DNA from: Paraspadella gotoi
Taxonomy: Eukaryota > Chaetognatha
Length of the DNA stretch: 64,000 nt
Assembly: GCA_051294375.1 (NCBI GenBank)
Contig: CM119268.1
Span: forward strand, 5,254,496 to 5,318,495
Reading direction: 5' to 3'
Part shown: positions 47,377 through 57,900 of the stretch, one piece after another
Layout: each line of letters begins with the position of its first letter
Numbering within the stretch: the stretch's first letter is position 1
Made by a program: the position numbers and the translations under genes
Notes under the pieces: model-generated
Database searches by the model: none
What the model was told of the DNA's origin: nothing
The model's input: only the letters and a program-made list of their open reading frames with translations

Positions 47377-48102
47377 TAGTTTTATGTGCTTCAGAAAAGA
47401 ATAAGAATAGTGAGAAACAAGAGAAAGGTCGAGATTTATTTGAGTCATTTTTTTTCTCTGTCTGTGGTGGTTTCCCTTCATCTGCTAACCTAAATAAAAA
47501 AATAAAAACTCGAAAAAATAAAAAAAAAGTTTTTTTTCAAAAAAAGAAAGTAAAAACAGAAAGAAAGACAGATAGGGAGCCATCTTAACCAGCCATAGCT
47601 ATCTCGAAAAGAAAAAAGAATATTGACAAAAAAAAGAAATTGGAAGTTTTACAATTACAAATTACAAAATTTAAAATTTAGTTATCAACCAGAAAATGAA
47701 AAAGCTAAAAATCATTTAAAGTACTTAGAAAAAAGTATTTTCCGATATCCTTGATTGACCGATTATCGGGTGATAAATTAGTGATAAACGATTGATGAAT
47801 AAGTGATATTTTAGTGATAAATTCGTGATAAATTACGGATAATGACACCGTCTCGATGACCTCCCCTTGCGCCGTAAAAAAATCGAGTTAATTAAAAAAA
47901 AAAGTTTTGTTTTTCTCTGAAAATCGAAAATTGAAAAATCGTTAGAAGTTGAGAGGGAGGAAGAGAAGCAGAGAGGGACAGAGGGAAGAAGAGAAGGAAA
48001 GGAAGCAGCAGAGGGGATGGAAAGTAGGGATCAGGGTTAATGAAAGATAGGAAAGGAGAGAGAGTGGGAATAGATAGAGGGGGCCGAAGGGAAAGAGGAA
48101 AG

Positions 48103-48150
<48 letters not shown>

Positions 48151-48242
48151 GAGAGAGACAGAGAGAGAGGGGGAGTGACACGTGTCACTCCTGCGTCCAT
48201 TGCGTGTCTCATCTTCCGCACGCGGACGTTCTGCCCTCACGC

Positions 48243-48320
48243 GCTGGTTTTTGCCCGCTGCTTTGCCCGCTGTTTTGCCTGCTGCTTTGCCCGCTGCTTT
48301 CTCCCGCTGCTTTCCCCGCA
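48243..48320 (+). repeat. 12-bp minisatellite CTTTGCCCGCTG
   Basis: About six units of CTTTGCCCGCTG with small variants (GTTTTGCCTGCT, CTTTCTCCCGCTG). Reverse-strand translation gives a GKAAGK repeat that belongs to no recognised gene. Confidence 0.75.
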
Positions 48321-48409
48321 TCATAACGTTACTAGAGAATTTCCTCCCTTCGCTTTCTCCTTCCCTTCCTTTTAAAATAGCTCCCTTTTCTCTCCCGTCG
48401 TTGCTGGGT

Positions 48410-48466
<57 letters not shown>

Positions 48467-48993
48467 CTCTCTTCTCTCTTTTTATCATTTCCCCTCCTTT
48501 TTCTCCCTCATCATTTTTCTACTTCCACCCTTCTCTTTCTCTCTAACACACACTCTCTATCTTTCTAATTCTGTCTCTCTCACTCTCTCTTTTACTCTCT
48601 CTTTTTCTCACTCTCTCCCTCCCTCTCCACCTCACATTTCTTTCCGCGCACGCACCGCGCATGCGCGGCGCGAGTCTCGCACGTGACTCGACGCGCGTGC
48701 GAATTCGATCCTCGAAATTCGATACAAGAGGCGGAGGAGGCGGAGGAGGCGGAGGAGGAGGAGGAGGTGGAGGAAGAGAGGAAAGGAGATTGGAATTAGG
48801 AAGAGAAGAAGAGAGGAAGAGAGGAAAGGAGATTGGAATAGGAGGAGAAGGAGAAGAGGAGGAGAGAGAGGAGGAGGAGAGGAGATTGGAATTAGGGAGG
48901 GGGAAGGTAGGAAGATTGAAGGGAAAAGGAAATATTAAAATAAAAAACAGGAAGTGGCTTGAAGAGAAGGTCAAGGAGGAGGAAGAGAGAGAC

Positions 48994-49078
<85 letters not shown>

Positions 49079-49216
49079 TGATTTAAAGAAGTTAGTTAAA
49101 GAAGAAAAGAAAAACTCTCCCTGCTGTTTGGCGCGTGAGCGGAAATATGAAGAAAATCGAACGAGAAAAAGAGAAGGAAAGACGAAAGGCCTCTTCCCCT
49201 TCTCTCTCCTCTCTCG

Positions 49217-49252
<36 letters not shown>

Positions 49253-49284
49253 CTCATTCTATCTCTCTCCTCTCTCTCTCTCTT

Positions 49285-49370
<86 letters not shown>

Positions 49371-49596
49371 CTCTCTCATTCTCCTCTCTCTCTCTCTCTA
49401 TCTCTCTCACCAAAATTCAAAACAAAAAAAATGCATTTTGCTTATTATATTCGCCTTTTTCAAAAATTTGTGCGTTTACTTTATCTTTTAAATGGTTCCC
49501 TCCTCCTCTTTCCTCCTCCTTCCTCCTCCTTCCTCCTCCTTCCTCCTCCTCCTTCCCCTCCTTTTCCTCCCTCCTCCTCCTCACCTTCCCCCCTAC

Positions 49597-49706
49597 CTTC
49601 ACCCTCTCCCACTTCTCCACCAATTGAGCCAATTTTCCTCTCGTTGATTCGAATTTTTCTTTTCCAACATCAAAATCTCTTTTTTCAAGTTGTTCACCTT
49701 TTCCGA
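49597..49706 (-). CDS. CCDC113-like coiled-coil protein, C-terminal exon (one-base frameshift)
   Basis: - strand acceptor TTCAG then SEKVNNLKKEILMLEKK in phase 0, which follows the phase-0 end of the exon at 50293. After the A-rich run the family-like reading continues in another frame as STRGKLAQLVEKWERVK and ends at AAG|GTAGGG. One missing base in the A run would reconcile both halves and make 37 codons, phase 0. This resembles the C-terminal YVREK...LEKSIRMWERK...KAWNRMK region of CCDC113. The frameshift could be an assembly homopolymer error or a real lesion. Confidence 0.5.
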
Positions 49707-49909
49707 CTGAAGAGAGAGAAGGGGGGAGGGAAATGGGTTTGGAGGGTGGCGCTGGTGGAAAAAGGGGAAAAAGGTGGATGGGTTGAATAGTTAATTTACT
49801 TGGAAGGGGTGAAAAAGTTGGAAAAAATTAAAGGTCGAAAGAATGTTGGAAAGGGTCGTGCCAGACTGTGAAAGAATCTTGATTGCAAATTCTCAAGGTC
49901 CTCTATTAC

Positions 49910-50150
49910 CCTATTTGAAGATTATCCAATATCCATTCATTTAAAAAATAAAAGCTATCTCGCCCCTGGACTTTGGACGGCTATGGTTTGTAACCGCCTC
50001 CATCCCTCTTAAAAGATAATAACAAGATCCTGCAAGCTCTCAATGAAGACTCTCTCACAGTAATGTTTTTATTTTGAAAGAGCTTGATTGTACCGAATGA
50101 ATAGATAATTTTCAATTTTTCATATTGGCTGTACCAATTTTATACTACAT
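49910..50150 (+). mobile_element. Short interspersed repeat family, copy 5
   Basis: ATATCCATTCATTTAAAAAATAAAAGCTATCTCGCCCC, GGACTTTGGACGGCTATGG, CGCCTCCAT, AAGATAATAACAAGATCC and CAAGACTCTCTCACAG-like words, then an inverted end GAATGAATAGATAATTTTCAA. The inverted end supports terminal inverted repeats for the family. Confidence 0.6.
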
Positions 50151-50292
50151 TATATCGTCACACCTCCAAATTAGACTCCATCATATTGTTCACTATTCGC
50201 AAGAGAATCAACATTCTCATTTACTCCATCAAATTGAGCTAAGACGACTCCAGCATGTCTCCTTCCATCGCCCCATTTCCTTAACGACTCAC

Positions 50293-50384
50293 CACTCTAA
50301 CGTATTGCAACGAATCGGGCCGCTCGTAATCTTCCAATTCCTTCTTATTGATTTCGGTCTCCAAAGCCAAAGCCAATCGACATT
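50293..50384 (-). CDS. CCDC113: CCDC113-like coiled-coil protein, internal exon
   Basis: - strand exon bounded by a TTTGTTTCCACGCAG acceptor and a GTG|GTGAGT donor. It encodes CRLALALETEINKKELEDYE then RPDSLQYVRV. Its first two bases complete the codon left by exon 50689-50906, an independent phase check. The LxDYxxPxxLxYVR ending matches the CCDC113 pattern of a coiled coil followed by P..M.YVR. CCDC113/CFAP263 works with CCDC96 in axonemes and at basal bodies of motile cilia. Confidence 0.7.
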
Positions 50385-50454
50385 CTGCGTGGAAACAAAT
50401 GGCCTTATTTTCTCTACATGCCACATTTCGGAATTTATTGTTTTTAGGTTTAGT

Positions 50455-50565
50455 AATTATGTTAAGAGACTGTGGTTAGGAATTATGTTTGGGATCCAGT
50501 TATGGATTAGGGTTTGGGATTAGGTTATTATTTAGGGTCGGGATAGCTATTAGAATTAAGGATCA
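50455..50565 (+). repeat. Degenerate TTAGGG-like minisatellite
   Basis: Words such as GGATTAGGGTTTGGGATTAGG and TTTAGGGTCGGGAT recur over about 110 bases. A similar tract lies at 53680-53860, and a complementary CCCTA-rich one at 62085-62150. Telomere-like in composition but irregular. Confidence 0.55.
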
Positions 50566-50688
50566 GCACATAGATGCGGTAAAAGATTTTAATTTACTAA
50601 TTCAGTCAAAATTTAAGTTTAGAGATTAAGAAAAAAAAATGGGACGCTTATAGAAAAGTGAGCTTTTTCTCCCCCCCCCCCGTTTCAC

Positions 50689-50906
50689 CCTCGGCCTGTC
50701 GCTGATGCGTAGACAGTCGCTCCGCCTGATCAGACATCGCCCGTACTTCCTTCCTCATCCGGGCCTCTTCCTTCTCCGCCTCTTCCATCCGCCGAGTCTC
50801 GCCTTTGAGACGAAAGAGACACTCGCCCAGCAGGCGGGTAAGGTTCTGACTTACCTTGTCCAGCATCGGTGAGAGTGTTCTCTTTTTGGGTCGTGGAGAT
50901 TTTCAA
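50689..50906 (-). CDS. CCDC113: CCDC113-like coiled-coil protein, internal exon (one-base frameshift)
   Basis: After a CCTTCTAAG acceptor the first frame reads LKISTTQKENTLTD. The next frame then reads MLDKVSQNLTRLLGECLFRL and a charged coiled coil, KGETRRMEEAEKEEARMRKE, up to QRQAE, with donor GG|GTGAAA. The first part parallels LKL-S-GNTLQ of CCDC113 and the second its following helix, so one exon with a single extra base is the simplest reading. Removing one base gives length 217 and the phase needed by the next exon. A GTAAGT at the junction mimics a donor but the next AG is only nine bases away. Confidence 0.6.
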
Positions 50907-50988
50907 CTTAGAAGGTGGGGGTGTGAGGTGGGACGGGGAAATTGGGAGGGATTCCTTCTCTCCCCACGCTCGCTCTCTCATTCCTCTC

Positions 50989-51036
<48 letters not shown>

Positions 51037-51061
51037 CTCTCTTCCTCTCTCTCTCTCTCCT

Positions 51062-51110
<49 letters not shown>

Positions 51111-51115
51111 CTTAC

Positions 51116-51192
51116 AACTTCTTGATCCATTGCTGTGGACTTTGTTATCTTCGAAAAATTCAAATTCTCGCGCGATTTCTTTTAGTCTTCGT
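51116..51192 (-). other. Possible small exon of the CCDC113-like gene
   Basis: Between a TTTTTTCTCAG acceptor and a GAAGTT|GTAAGG donor. The frame ending ...STAMDQEV would join the next exon in phase 0 and parallels the RNQEL-LKL junction of the family. However this frame has a stop near the exon start, so either the acceptor is wrong or there is another indel. Confidence 0.3.
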
Positions 51193-51239
51193 CTGAGAAA
51201 AAAGTATTAATCTTTCCGAGTTCCGTTTTTAACGAGATT

Positions 51240-51480
51240 CAACAAAAAGAGACTCTTTTGAACAAGATCGCAAAAACGACTTTTTGGACACAGTTGCCTT
51301 TTGCAACGAACAGTTTGTATATCTCTGCAATTCTACGAATTCCTTTTTAATTGCAATCCAGTCTGTAAAACTCTCTCGTACTGCAACTTAGTTGCTTTCT
51401 GCAATGGACAGTCTGTAAAACTCAGTCGTTCAGCAACTCACTTGCTTTTCGCAATGGACAGTCTGTAAATCTCGGGCCAT
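51240..51480 (-). repeat. Tandem repeats derived from an exon end
   Basis: The last coding bases and donor of exon 51442-51552 (TTTACAGACTGTCCATTGC, AAAGCAA) recur about every 45 to 60 bases, four times in total with decreasing similarity, on the - strand. They spread into the downstream intron. Only the first unit carries a clean GTGAGT donor. Confidence 0.65.
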
Positions 51481-51552
51481 GTGCTCCTTGAGGCGAATGA
51501 CGTCGTCGTAATACTTAGCAACGGATTCTCCCTTGCAGGAAACGAGGTGGAG
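51442..51552 (-). CDS. CCDC113: CCDC113-like coiled-coil protein, internal exon
   Basis: Bounded by a CTCTATTCAG acceptor and a CAA|GTGAGT donor, exactly 37 codons in phase 0: LHLVSCKGESVAKYYDDVIR then LKEHMARDLQTVHCEKQ. It fits the CCDC113 segment with a Gly-Ser turn followed by a KY-ED---R---M---L helix. It joins exon 51941-52069 in phase. Its 3' end has been tandemly amplified in the following intron. Confidence 0.75.
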
Positions 51553-51940
51553 CTGAATAGAGAAGGAGAGGGGGAGAATGAAAATAGGAGATGGGCTGGG
51601 AGGGAGGGAGGAAATGGAGAATAAAAAGAGGGAGGTAGGGAGGAAAAAGAGATCAAGAAGATGGAGGCAGGGAGAAAAGTGATAATAAGAAAAGGGAGGG
51701 AGGGAGGAAAATTGGGAGAATAAAAAGAGGGGGTGAGGAAAAAGAGAATAAGAAGATGGAGGCAGGGAGGAAAGTGATAATGAGAAGAGGGAGGTAGGGA
51801 GAGAGGGAGAAACCTCTCTTCTCTCTCTCTCTTCCCTCCCCTCTCCCACCTTCCCCCACCGATTTTGTCCTTCACCCCTAACCTACTTCCTCTTTCCTCC
51901 CCTTTCTCTCATCTCCCCTTCCCCCTCTTCTCCCCCTTAC

Positions 51941-52069
51941 CTCCGTCCGCCTGTTCCCAGGCCTGATTCCCAGAATCTCTTTATCAAACTTTCGCCTGTA
52001 AAACGCGATTCTCTTTAAGCGAATCCTTCGCTCTTCGATGACGGCGGAAACCGTTTCCAATTGCGCCTC
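51941..52069 (-). CDS. CCDC113: CCDC113-like coiled-coil protein, internal exon
   Basis: Bounded by CGTTTTGCAG and GAG|GTAAGG, exactly 43 codons: EAQLETVSAVIEERRIRLKR, then IAFYRRKFDKEILGIRPGNR and RTE. It corresponds to the EEAEIRW-E----FEKDIL region of CCDC113. Strong splice sites on both sides and matching phases make this one of the two most secure exons of the gene. It is GC-richer than the flanks. Confidence 0.75.
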
Positions 52070-52109
52070 CTGCAAAACGAAACGATTGGTCACTGGTCAT
52101 TGGGGTCAT

Positions 52110-53270
52110 TGGTAAATGGTCAGTGGTCATTGTGGTCAATGGTCGATTGGGAGACCATGAACGGCCACTCGTCATGGTAAGTTTGCTAAGTAGTTATTGT
52201 CATATAATCATAATGATAATCATAATAATGTCGTTTCTTCGATCAAGTTTGATGAAAATAAAAAGTTTTCAAATCATAAAATACGAAAAATTGAGCTCAA
52301 ATAAATCAAAAATTAAATATCTTGACAATGCATGGTTTTGTTGTTTACATTTTTAAGCTATTTTTATGAAAATCTTTTCGAAAGGGGCTGGGACAGGGAA
52401 CCTTTCAAAAGGGAAATGCCAAATATAAAATAATAAATGCAATTTCCATTCCCAACTTAGGAACTGTTGATCTGGGGAGAAAATTTAACGAGGGATTATG
52501 GATTAAAATGATTTTATGTGTGTAGGGTTTATAGAGTATTCTTCAGGCACAAGGCTCTGAAGCACCTCTCCTAATGAGAGATCCCTATGAAGGGGAAGAG
52601 ACTTACTTTAAACAAATTGAAACTACTGAATTATAAGCTTCGATGTTTCCAGCGAAAATTATTTTTTGTCATACCTTTTTCAAAAAGTTTTCAATTGGCC
52701 AACTTTTATCAAGCAATTCGAGTTTTGATCCATTTTTACTGCAGAATGAGAATCCTAAGCTTTGCAATTTTGTATCATAACTATTAATGATTGAACTGAA
52801 GACGTTTTTAAAAATAATTTGCATTAGTATTTGACTTTTGATGATATCAAGCTAGTCATAAGTTTATTATGCTTCTGATTATCAGCATTTTTTGTTTCCT
52901 ATGCAAATGAAAAAGCCAGGAAAGCCTCGTCTCCAAGATTTCGAACAAAAGTTCTGCGAAACCAAATATTTTCAGTAAAGTTTATCAAAGGTCTTTTCCT
53001 TGAGAAAAATAGGCATATCTATGATTAATAGAAAAATAAAAACAACAAAGTCATCAACAATGCGAATAAAAAAAAATCAAGATAATCAACCAAATAACGA
53101 ATGAAAGAAACTAACAAAGAATAAATATTAACAGTGAAAACAAAAGAATACAAAGTAACTAAAATCGAAAGAAGGCGAAAGGAAAAAAAACAAAGCAAAT
53201 AAGAAAACGAAGAAGGAAAACAATGAAAAGAAACAAAGCCAATACCTAAAAAAACAAAACAAAAAACAGA
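52110..53270. other. Intron of the CCDC113-like gene; no exon recognised
   Basis: AT-rich unique sequence with a TGGTCATTGG minisatellite-like patch at 52086-52150. An exon could be missed here, because the exons on each side do not join in phase. Confidence 0.45.
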
Positions 53271-53280
53271 ATAGAAACGT

Positions 53281-53416
53281 CCCTGTTTTGAGAGAAATCG
53301 CTGATGTCCTCCTCTTCGAAGTCGAATTTCTTGAGTCGCGATTTCAAGTTTATCTCGAAAATGAAGTTTGGCTTTTGGAGGCGAAGGAGGCGTCACTTTT
53401 GAGGAGGCGCTGGTCC
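53281..53416 (-). CDS. CCDC113-like protein, probable exon (3' end uncertain)
   Basis: After a CTCTTCCAG acceptor one frame is open: TSASSKVTPPSPPKAKLHFR then DKLEIATQEIRLRRGGHQRF. DKLEIATQEI parallels the DQKLELVQKEV motif of CCDC113 at the expected place in gene order. No strong donor is visible and the phase does not match either neighbour, so the boundary is a guess. Confidence 0.4.
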
Positions 53417-53659
53417 CTGGAAGAGGGTGAGCGATGGGGGAATAATGGGCTCTGGAAGGGGTGGTAGTGCAGAAAGGTTTATTTTTTCTATGCTCCTTGA
53501 GTGTCTGTGCGTTCCACGCGTCGCCCGTCCAAAGAGCGACTACGAGAGTTTCGGATAGTTAATTTAACTTATTGATAATCAATTAATTATATTATTATTC
53601 CATTTCATCTGTCCATTTTTTTTTACGGAACCGGTTATGTCGCCCTATTTTCCCAGAAC

Positions 53660-53860
53660 GCCCCGTTTTATCTTAAATTAGGAATCAAATTGTTTTTAAG
53701 GTTAAGGATAAAGTTAGGGATTATGATTAGGGATTGGGTTTTGGAATTCGGGTTTAGGATTAGAGTTATAATTAAGGATTAGCTTAAGATTAGGGATTAG
53801 GGTTAAAAATTAAGTCATGGGTTTGGTAATACATTATGTTTAAATATTGAAGTTAAAATT
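53660..53860 (+). repeat. Degenerate TTAGGG/ATTAGGGATT minisatellite
   Basis: Repeated GGATTAGGG, AGGATTAGAG and AAGATTAGGGATTAGGGTT words over 200 bases. Irregular, like the tract at 50455. Confidence 0.6.
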
Positions 53861-53985
53861 TATTTCAGGGATAAAGAAAAATGGGTGCTTTCGAAAAATT
53901 GCGCCCTAGTTTTTATTTGTTTTTCCTCTAAATGGCCCTTCTTCATTTCCCCCTTCCACAATCCTCTCCACGACCCCCCCTTCCA

Positions 53986-54103
53986 CATGCCCGTCATCTT
54001 GGACGATTTCGATGTAACCGAAGTTATTGACATCACGGACGACAACCTCTTAGGCGGCGCCTTCGCTGATTGGTCCATCGCTCTCTCCTTCTTGAAATGC
54101 TGA
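53986..54103 (+). other. Open on both strands; strand and identity unresolved
   Basis: The + strand reads MPVILDDFDVTEVIDITDD, continues to LGGAFADWSIALSFLKC and stops at TGA. The - strand reads MDQSAKAPPKRLSSVMSITS and a basic Ser/Thr stretch. The latter could be a linker exon of the CCDC113-like gene, lying at the right place between its exons, but neither version has convincing splice sites. Confidence 0.25.
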
Positions 54104-54579
54104 TTGGTCGAGAGAGAAAGGAGAAAGGGAGTGAGAAGATGTTTAATCATAGCCACGTTATGAGCATTTATGGTATTTATTTATCGGGTAAAGATGGTTA
54201 AACTATTTCGCTATTTGGGATATCGAATTTTTTAGTTTTTATAGGATGGAGAAAATTGGGATTATCATTAAACGGAGAATGGTCATCATCATTTTCATCA
54301 TCAATATCATTATCATTATATTAAATCATTATCATCATCATCATCACCATAAATGAACAGACGTCCTCGGGTTTGACTTTTCCTGGCGCAGTCATCTCTT
54401 CGTACTCTTGGAGAGAAGTCCTCGATTGATCGAAAGAGCAAGATTGATTGACACAAGTTCGGGAAGGGATATGATCATGTCATGTCATGTCATGTCAGGT
54501 CCACTAAAAGTCAAGACGTTCTTCAATGTCTTGTTATTTTTCCAAGTCTTGTAGTAAAAATTTTATGCATGTTTCATTG

Positions 54580-54715
54580 ATGCGATATGAAATCGGTAAG
54601 AACATGAACAATGTTAAGAATTATCCATTTATCTAATATTAATAAGTTAATATTAACGTTAATAAAATATTTTTCCCTTTTGACTCAAGATAGCTTATTT
54701 ATCGAATTTAATTTC
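54580..54715. mobile_element. Short interspersed repeat family, copy 6 (inverted arms only)
   Basis: Left arm GATATGAAATCGGTAAGAAC...AATTATCCATTTATCTAATATTAATAAG and right arm, on the - strand, CAATTTGAAATTGG-like sequence ending in CGATAAATAAGCTATCTT. The two ends face each other, as expected for a terminal-inverted-repeat element with a deleted middle. Confidence 0.45.
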
Positions 54716-54780
54716 CTCTTTCCAATTTCATATTATTGAACTTGAAATTAAATCAAAACGAACGTCGAGGTCAGTCCTAC

Positions 54781-54953
54781 TTTCTTCTCTCCGCGTCCCA
54801 CGCATCCCTAGTCCGCCCTCGACTCCTTCGCCAATGACTCTCCAAGAAATCCGTCTCCAGCCTCAGAAGTCGGTTGTCTCGATCCAAGCGGTTCGTCCAC
54901 TCCTCAAGCATCTCGTCAGAGAGGAAGATCTCCGAGGGGGGGTCGTCCTTCAC
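54781..54953 (-). CDS. CCDC113: CCDC113-like protein, N-terminal coiled-coil exon
   Basis: After a CTCGACAG acceptor: VKDDPPSEIFLSDEMLEEWT, then NRLDRDNRLLRLETDFLESH and a basic tail, ending at a possible AAA|GTAGGA donor just before an in-frame TAG. The LEE---L--DN--L-LET-F-E helix matches the first conserved helix of CCDC113 (EEL--VN--LK-ETEMFEK). The donor is weak and leaves phase 2, which does not fit the next candidate exon; the C7 run may hide an indel. Confidence 0.55.
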
Positions 54954-54983
54954 CTGTCGAGAATGGAGGGATAGATACTAGAT

Positions 54984-54984
<1 letters not shown>

Positions 54985-55070
<86 letters not shown>
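54985..55070. repeat. (GATA)n tetranucleotide microsatellite
   Basis: About 20 GATA units, uninterrupted after 54988, ending at ACCGACC. Confidence 0.95.
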
Positions 55071-55258
55071 CCGACCAAGTAGTAATACTTAAATCTTCAG
55101 TACCTTTTAAGTACTGTAGTTACACTTCTATGGTTCGTATTGTATCTGGAGTCTGGACATTTCTTCATCGGTTGAGGTTTGGTCTAACAATCTACGCAAA
55201 CGAATATCTACAAAAACAACAACAACAACGACAGCAGCAACGACTTCTCTCTTCTCAC

Positions 55259-55338
55259 GCATAAAAAATCGTCAGAGTTTCCGCCGCAACGGCTTCCGCT
55301 GCGCCGCCCCTGCCGCCGCCGCTGACGAGCTCTTCCAT
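55259..55338 (-). other. Possible first coding exon of the CCDC113-like gene
   Basis: An ATG in strong Kozak context (GAGTCATGG) on the - strand starts MEELVSGGGRGGAAEAVAAE then TLTIFYA, with a GC|GTGAGA donor. It lies 300 bases upstream of the first recognised helix exon and is acidic/Ala-Gly rich, as a leader might be. The phase does not fit exon 54781-54953, so this is tentative. Confidence 0.3.
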
Positions 55339-55394
55339 GACTCGCGATCGAAGGAGAGAAGAGTCCACGAGAGTCGACTCCGTTTTACTTTTTT

Positions 55395-55400
55395 GGAGAG

Positions 55401-55478
<78 letters not shown>

Positions 55479-55484
55479 AGAGAT
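55395..55484. repeat. (GA)n microsatellite
   Basis: Long GA tract with two AGA interruptions, just upstream (on the - strand) of the candidate start of the CCDC113-like gene. Confidence 0.95.
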
Positions 55485-55984
55485 GGGTAGGGTTGGAGCG
55501 GAGCGGAGGGGGGTAAGGTTTGTGGGGGTTTAGAGGGGGTAGGTCAAGGAAAGGTAGGGGTGGTGGGGATACGAGGCGACATCAGTTATGATACGGTCAG
55601 TTCAAATTTATATTAATAAAATGATGCGGGGAATGAATGAATTATTTCATTTGTATATTGACGAGTACATACTTTATAACGTGTTTACTTACTGCTCGCC
55701 AAGCATTTACTAAAATGGCTTATGTGATTTATATAGCGAATTCTTTCTGGACACACTTAAGATGTAGAGATATAGAGTTGCTTCTCGAGTACTCCACACG
55801 AAACTAAAGTTATTCAATATATTTGAAACAATGAATAACTGACTGAATGAATGAATGAAATGAATGTGACTCAATGAATGAATCCAGATTCAAGATTTCG
55901 AACCTTATCTCTCTTTTTTCATCGTCGGACGAAATGGATCGATTTGACGAATTCAACTTTGGCGAAGATTTTTTCATCCTTTCC

Positions 55985-56160
55985 TAAATCTAAATCAAAC
56001 GGAGTCAAACCTAACGTAGATAGATCTAAAACTTATGTAGTTGAATATAAATCTGACGTAGTAAAATTTAAATAGTATGTAGTCAAATCTAAATCTGATA
56101 TAATTGAGAATAAATCTTATGTCATCGAATATAAATCTTATGTTTTAGTCAAATATGCCT
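55985..56160 (+). repeat. AATATAAATCTTATGTAGTC minisatellite
   Basis: Imperfect units of about 27 to 30 bases built on TAAATCT and TATGTAGT/GACGTAGT, some five to six copies. The short open frame at 55878-56075 runs into it and is not a gene. Confidence 0.7.
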
Positions 56161-56649
56161 AATTCTATTGTAATATTTATTTAAATATTTTTTTGTTCCT
56201 GAATTTTCGGTCAATAAACTTATAGAATCTGAAACCAATGAAGCTTAAAACGAAATTAACCGTAGCAAAAATTCAAAACTCTTCATTTCGAAACAAAACA
56301 AAACAAAACAAAGAACCAAACTATAAAGAAACAAACCTCGGGTTTTGTCCTAAAAAAATAGGTTGAATTAAATTTATCGATGAGTAAAAAAAAAAATTAA
56401 AGTTCGATTTTTTTTCTTCTGATTATTTATCTCAACGATTAAGTTTTTCGGGGCGAAACTAAATCGATAATCGATGTATTAATTAATTAAGTTTAATTCC
56501 AAATTATAAATTCATCATGAACGAATGAACGAACAATGAACGTCCGATGAATGATGGAAAACTGATGAACGACGGATGAACGACGAAACCTAATTAAGAA
56601 GATGATACAACAACAACAACGACGAAAACAACGATTAATCGTGGCGCGT

Positions 56650-56772
56650 CTTCTGGGTTAATCCTCTCTCCTCTCTCTTCTCTCTCTCGTTTCTCTCTCT
56701 CTCTCTCTCTCTCTCTCTTCTTCTCTCTTCTCCTCTCTCTCTCTCTCTATCTCTCTCTCTTCTTCCTCTTCA

Positions 56773-56804
<32 letters not shown>

Positions 56805-57450
56805 TCTCTCTCTCTTATCTCTCTCTCGCCAGCTTCAGCGGTCTGTCAAGAGAGTGGAAGAGGAGGGAGGAAGGGAGAGGGAGGAAGGGAGAGGGAGGAA
56901 GGGAGAGGGAGGAAGGAGGAACGGAGAGAAAGAAAAATCCTGCGGCATAGTTATAGGCATAGGTATTAGGCATAGCTGAATCACAGTGGAGTGGAGATTG
57001 GAGATGTTAAACCAAGGTAAAGAAAGGGGGGGCGGGAAAGGAAAAATGCCACCTCGGTGCCAAAAGAAAATGAAAGGAAAAGAGCGAAAAGGAGGTTAAG
57101 GAAAAAGAAAGGAAAAGGGAGGAAAGTTGGTGTAAAGGAAAGGAAAAGGAAAAGAGAAAAGGAAAGGGGAAAAATAAAAAGAGGAAAGAGAAAGAAAACG
57201 GTGGAGGAAAGGAAAGGGAGAAATGTAAAAGGAGGAAAGAGAAACAAAGAGGTGAAGAAAAGGAAAGGGAGAAAAGGAAAAGGAGGAAGGAGAAACAAAG
57301 AGGCGGAGGGAAAAAAGGAGGAAAGAAAAACAAAGAGACAGAGGAAAGGAAAGGGAGGAAAGGAAATGGAGGAAAGAAAAACAAAGAGACGGAGGAAAGG
57401 AAAGGGAGGAAAGGAAATGGAGGAAAGAAAAACAAAGAGGCGGAGGAAGG
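56650..57450. repeat. CT tracts followed by purine-rich GGAAAGGGAGGAAA repeats
   Basis: (CT)n fills 56665-56828. From 57040 to 57445 the + strand is almost pure purine in units of GAGGAAAGGAAAGGGA and AGAAAAACAAAGAGGCGGA. The Phe/Pro/Leu-rich open frames on the - strand are translations of this repeat. Such mirror-like purine tracts can form triplex DNA. Confidence 0.8.
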
Positions 57451-57512
57451 AATTAATTCCTCGTCGGATGTTTTTCTTTCCCGCGCCACGCGTCAAAACT
57501 GTTGTTGTTATC

Positions 57513-57603
57513 CTCGTCGTCGTCGTCGTCGTCGTCGTCGTCAAAACAGAAGGAAACTCGAATCAAAAATCGATTCGTTGAAGCGACGGAAAATCGGTTG
57601 GAA

Positions 57604-57640
<37 letters not shown>

Positions 57641-57641
57641 A
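57513..57641. repeat. Inverted GTC/GAC triplet pair (potential hairpin)
   Basis: About 10 GTC units at 57513-57542 and about 11 GAC units at 57606-57641 are complementary and separated by some 63 bases. Confidence 0.8.
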
Positions 57642-57791
57642 TGTTTGGGCTGAAAACGGAGTTCATTCGATTTTTAACGGTTCACACAGCTTAAGGTGAC
57701 AGAATGGTAGGCAATGTTTATGAAGTCCTTTGTTTATTTTTTTAAATTGAATTTAAATTAATTTAACTCTGTTATGCCGAAGTAGTAGAAA

Positions 57792-57797
<6 letters not shown>

Positions 57798-57860
<63 letters not shown>

Positions 57861-57900
57861 AGAAGAGAGAGAGAGGGAGAGAGAGAGAGAAGAGAGAGAG
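57798..57900. repeat. (GA)n microsatellite
   Basis: A GA tract of about 60 bases with shorter GA runs following. Confidence 0.95.

Larger units (their letters stand above)
46276..49500. other. Otx 3' flank with simple repeats; no second gene seen
   Basis: (CT)n tracts at 46490-46565, 46950-47030, 47145-47225, 48413-48475 and 49220-49400; a GATAAA-type minisatellite at 47765-47840; GA-rich tracts at 48100-48170 and 48985-49078; and a GGA tract at 48730-48775. Reading frames across them are artefacts. Confidence 0.6.

Noticed and set aside
54985-55070. GATA tract as a GATA-factor binding array
   Set aside because: A plain tetranucleotide microsatellite; no reason to assign function.
57057-57581. 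Lys/Glu-rich 174-residue frame
   Set aside because: Pure purine repeat; both strands open for the same reason.
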